IMG/VR virus record: IMGVR_UViG_3300029985_000050 | Location: 1-56,130 of that record | Source: a virus | Reading direction: 5' to 3' (one strand) | DNA length: 56,130 nucleotides | Shown: piece after piece, positions 54,236 through 56,130 of the stretch | Numbering within the stretch: the first letter of the stretch is position 1 | Layout: each line of letters opens with the position of its first letter | Translations under genes and position numbers: made by a program | The notes under the pieces: model-generated | The model's database searches: none | What the model was told of the DNA's origin: nothing | What the model saw: the letters and a program-made list of their open reading frames with translations, nothing else

Positions 54236-54948
54236 TTCAGAAGCTCCTGCAGGGAGGCCTTGTCGAGAGCGACCTGTGCTCTCGCGACAGTGTGCAGCGT
54301 GGCGGCGGCTGTGGCCGCAGCGACGGCAGCGGTGAGGAAGGACGCACCGGCGGAGATCCCGGCCCCGACGTTCGTGAAGTTCAGCGTCAAATCCTGTCGA
54401 AGCTGGTCCAGCTCGGCGTAGATCGTCTCCAGCTCCGCCCGGAGGTCGGTCTGGGCGTTTCGAATCCCGACCGTCGCGCCCAGCTCCACGATCGAGCCGT
54501 TCCCGCTCACCAGCACCACGGCATCCATCGTCGCGCTGGCGGGGAACTCCGGTGCGGAGCTCCAAGTCCAGAGGCCGGGGATGGCGATGGCGTCGGTCAG
54601 GGCGTGACGGTCCAGCGAGCCCGGGTCGGCTAGGTCGCTCCCGTCGCTCTGCAGGTATCTCCCGATCCCCACCTCGGAGAACACCAGCGTCACGCCGTCG
54701 CCCGGGTTGATCGGGAAGAACAGGGTGCCCAGGGCGGAGGAGGGGAACACCACCGGCACGCCGCCGATGGGCGGGATGTCCATGAGCACACCGTTGGAGG
54801 ACGGGAGCCGAACGGAGGGCTGGACCGTGGCGCGGCGGGTCTTGTGGCCGTCGTAGGACGTCACGATCCCGGGGATGCTGGTGTGGACGCCTTCGATGTT
54901 GGCGTCGATCAGGAACTGGACGGCCTCGGGAAGGGTGATCTTCGACAT
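54232..54948 (-). CDS. Baseplate spike protein (Gp138-like)
   Basis: 238 residues. GVHTSIPGIVTSYDGHKTRRATVQPSVRL and IPPIGGVPVVFPSS...FPINPGDGVTLVFSE form the OB-fold N-terminal domain of Gp138/Mu gp45-like spikes, followed by a short stalk with helical end (ELETIYAELDQLRQDL). It tips the tail tube and pierces the outer membrane. Confidence 0.85.
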   Translation of the reverse strand: MSKITLPEAVQFLIDANIEGVHTSIPGIVTSYDGHKTRRATVQPSVRLPSSNGVLMDIPPIGGVPVVFPSSALGTLFFPINPGDGVTLVFSEVGIGRYLQSDGSDLADPGSLDRHALTDAIAIPGLWTWSSAPEFPASATMDAVVLVSGNGSIVELGATVGIRNAQTDLRAELETIYAELDQLRQDLTLNFTNVGAGISAGASFLTAAVAAATAAATLHTVARAQVALDKASLQELLK

Positions 54949-56012
54949 CAGACGTTCCCCGACGCATCGCGCGATGCGTGGATCGCCATGTCGAAGTCCT
55001 CGCCAAAGTTCGTCAGGCGATAGGTGATGTCGTCCGCCACGAGAAGCATGTATCCGTCGGTGGAGAGCGCCGGGTGACTTACCTTGACGGGGCAGTTGGG
55101 GCGGGCAATGTGGTTGACGAGCCCGTGGAGCTCGACACGCTCCCGCTTGGCTTCGGCGTCAGCGTACTTCTTATACCACACGGTCTGCGCGGCGCGTGTC
55201 TGCCCGTCAGGAGACTTTCGCTTGTTGTAGGCCGCTTGGGCCTTCTGGAGCGCCCGCGCAGCCTTGACCTCTTTGCGCCAGGCCGTGACCTCGTGGACCA
55301 CCCACTTGGCGCTGGTGAGTCCGCTGGTGAGGTCCCACATCAGCGTTTCGATTTGGAAGTCGGGCTGGCCCGCCTTGAAGACGCGAAGTTCTGCGAGGTC
55401 GTAGTAGAGCCCCAAGTTGACCCCGGGTGCGGCAAGGATCTTCTCGACCCTCCGGAACATCTTCCGCATCGGCCCCACATCCACGAAGCCGCCCTGGGGA
55501 ACGATGTTCGATACGTTCACCCCGAAGACCGGCACCCCGAGGATCAGGCCCAGGCCGTTGAGGATCGTCTGGAGGTCGGTGCCGGGGTCGTAGGAGACTG
55601 CGGTCAGAAGAGTTTCGAATTCCATCGACCGCGCGCGGAAGCCGTAGGCGTTGATGGTCGTCACCCAGTCGCTCTCGATCAGCGTCGATGTGGCGTAGTC
55701 GATCTGGCCCAAGAAGATCGTGCCGAAACCCTCGTCGGTGTAGCCCGCGTCCACCCGCAGGATCTTGCCCGGATCTTCCAACCACTTCCTCGTGTCGGAG
55801 TTCAAGTTCATGATCTTGACTTCGGCGACGTTGCGATCCATCGTGTTCGAACGGTGGACCTCCGCGGAGGCGTGCAGGGAATCCTCGCCGGTGACGTGGT
55901 TGATCCCGGCGAGCTGGTAAAGTTCGCCCTGCAGCATGAGCGTCGCTGTGCCCACCTGCGTCCCCGCAGGATTGTCCCCCGCGTAGATGTCCAAAACCCT
56001 ACCGAACGCCAT
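54948..56012 (-). CDS. Baseplate hub protein
   Basis: 354 residues. An N-terminal AEVHRSNTMDRNVAEVKIMNLNSDTRKWLEDPGKILRVDAGY and GTIFLGQIDYATSTL are typical of hub proteins of the Mu gp44/T4 gp27 class; later DLQTILNGLGLILGVPVFG and CPVKVSHPALSTDGYMLLVADDITY fit the second barrel. It carries an inserted Lys-rich helical stretch (residues about 250-290). It lies upstream of the spike as expected. Confidence 0.8.
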   Translation of the reverse strand: MAFGRVLDIYAGDNPAGTQVGTATLMLQGELYQLAGINHVTGEDSLHASAEVHRSNTMDRNVAEVKIMNLNSDTRKWLEDPGKILRVDAGYTDEGFGTIFLGQIDYATSTLIESDWVTTINAYGFRARSMEFETLLTAVSYDPGTDLQTILNGLGLILGVPVFGVNVSNIVPQGGFVDVGPMRKMFRRVEKILAAPGVNLGLYYDLAELRVFKAGQPDFQIETLMWDLTSGLTSAKWVVHEVTAWRKEVKAARALQKAQAAYNKRKSPDGQTRAAQTVWYKKYADAEAKRERVELHGLVNHIARPNCPVKVSHPALSTDGYMLLVADDITYRLTNFGEDFDMAIHASRDASGNV

Positions 56013-56130
56013 TTTGCACCTCCCAGGCGGCGATCTCGGTGGCGTTGAGGTAGCAGAGGAACCACTGGGATCCCAGGTCCGGGAACGCGATGGGCTGTCC
56101 CACGACGCCGCTGGAGGCTGGGAAGACGAT
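55999..56130 (-). CDS. 3' end of a baseplate gene (partial)
   Basis: Minus-strand frame entering from the right edge, 43 codons to a TAG at 56001-55999; its end overlaps the hub ATG by 14 bases. It reads FPDLGSQWFLCYLNATEIAAWEV. Position suggests the small protein that precedes the hub in Mu-like or related baseplates. Confidence 0.6.
   Translation of the reverse strand: MVFPASSGVVGQPIAFPDLGSQWFLCYLNATEIAAWEVQNGVR

Overview
The window looks like a large part of a contractile-tailed (myovirus-type) phage or prophage genome of a Gram-negative host, joined at its left end to an integron-type gene-cassette array. The phage identity rests on large terminase, portal, baseplate hub, spike, gp25-like, baseplate J-like and DUF2612-type genes, tail fibres, a GH108 endolysin and a full replication set. 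The Gram-negative host is inferred from lipoproteins, signal peptides and the lysis module. The host cannot be named from this sequence. No integrase, repressor or integron integrase lies in the window, so its lifestyle and the source of the array are open.

Layout. (1) 1-5428: an AT-richer stretch with six hairpin sites of the attC form, acctaac...gttaggY. They bound cassettes that mostly carry paralogous secreted/membrane proteins of unknown function with a shared leader and signal-peptide header. (2) 5473-9773, minus strand: packaging block of small terminase, large terminase, a small protein, portal and a DUF2292-like protein. (3) 9774-10409: divergent control region full of short tandem repeats and dyads. 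(4) 10410-23144, plus strand: about 30 small, tightly overlapping early genes, mostly unknown, including a ComEA-like secreted HhH protein, a lipoprotein, a 24-residue repeat protein and a PD-(D/E)XK-like nuclease. (5) 23220-42326, plus strand: replication, repair and modification genes: possible ssDNA-binding protein, RtcB ligase, DNA polymerase I, Cas4-like nuclease, Lar-like zinc protein, VRR-NUC, SNF2 helicase, DEDD exonuclease, a tRNA-like gene with a greatly enlarged anticodon loop, primase-helicase, C5 cytosine methyltransferase, J-domain protein, HNH nuclease, ThyX and ATP-dependent DNA ligase. (6) 42334-42365: bidirectional terminator. (7) 42420-56130, minus strand: tail, baseplate and lysis genes, with an unusual patatin-like phospholipase in the lysis cluster.

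Most phage genes overlap by ATGA or GTGA, which indicates translational coupling in long operons. Recognisable sigma70-like promoters sit before gene groups, several with the first ATG/GTG only 6-7 bases after the -10 box. A recurrent ribosome-binding leader (ttcaacca followed by an A/G-rich stretch) precedes many plus-strand genes.

The most notable features are the cassette array lying where head genes would be expected next to the portal, its conserved overlapping upstream mini-ORFs, the tRNA-like gene with a 30-base anticodon loop in a genome that also encodes RtcB, tail-fibre genes that begin with signal peptides, and a patatin gene in the lysis module.
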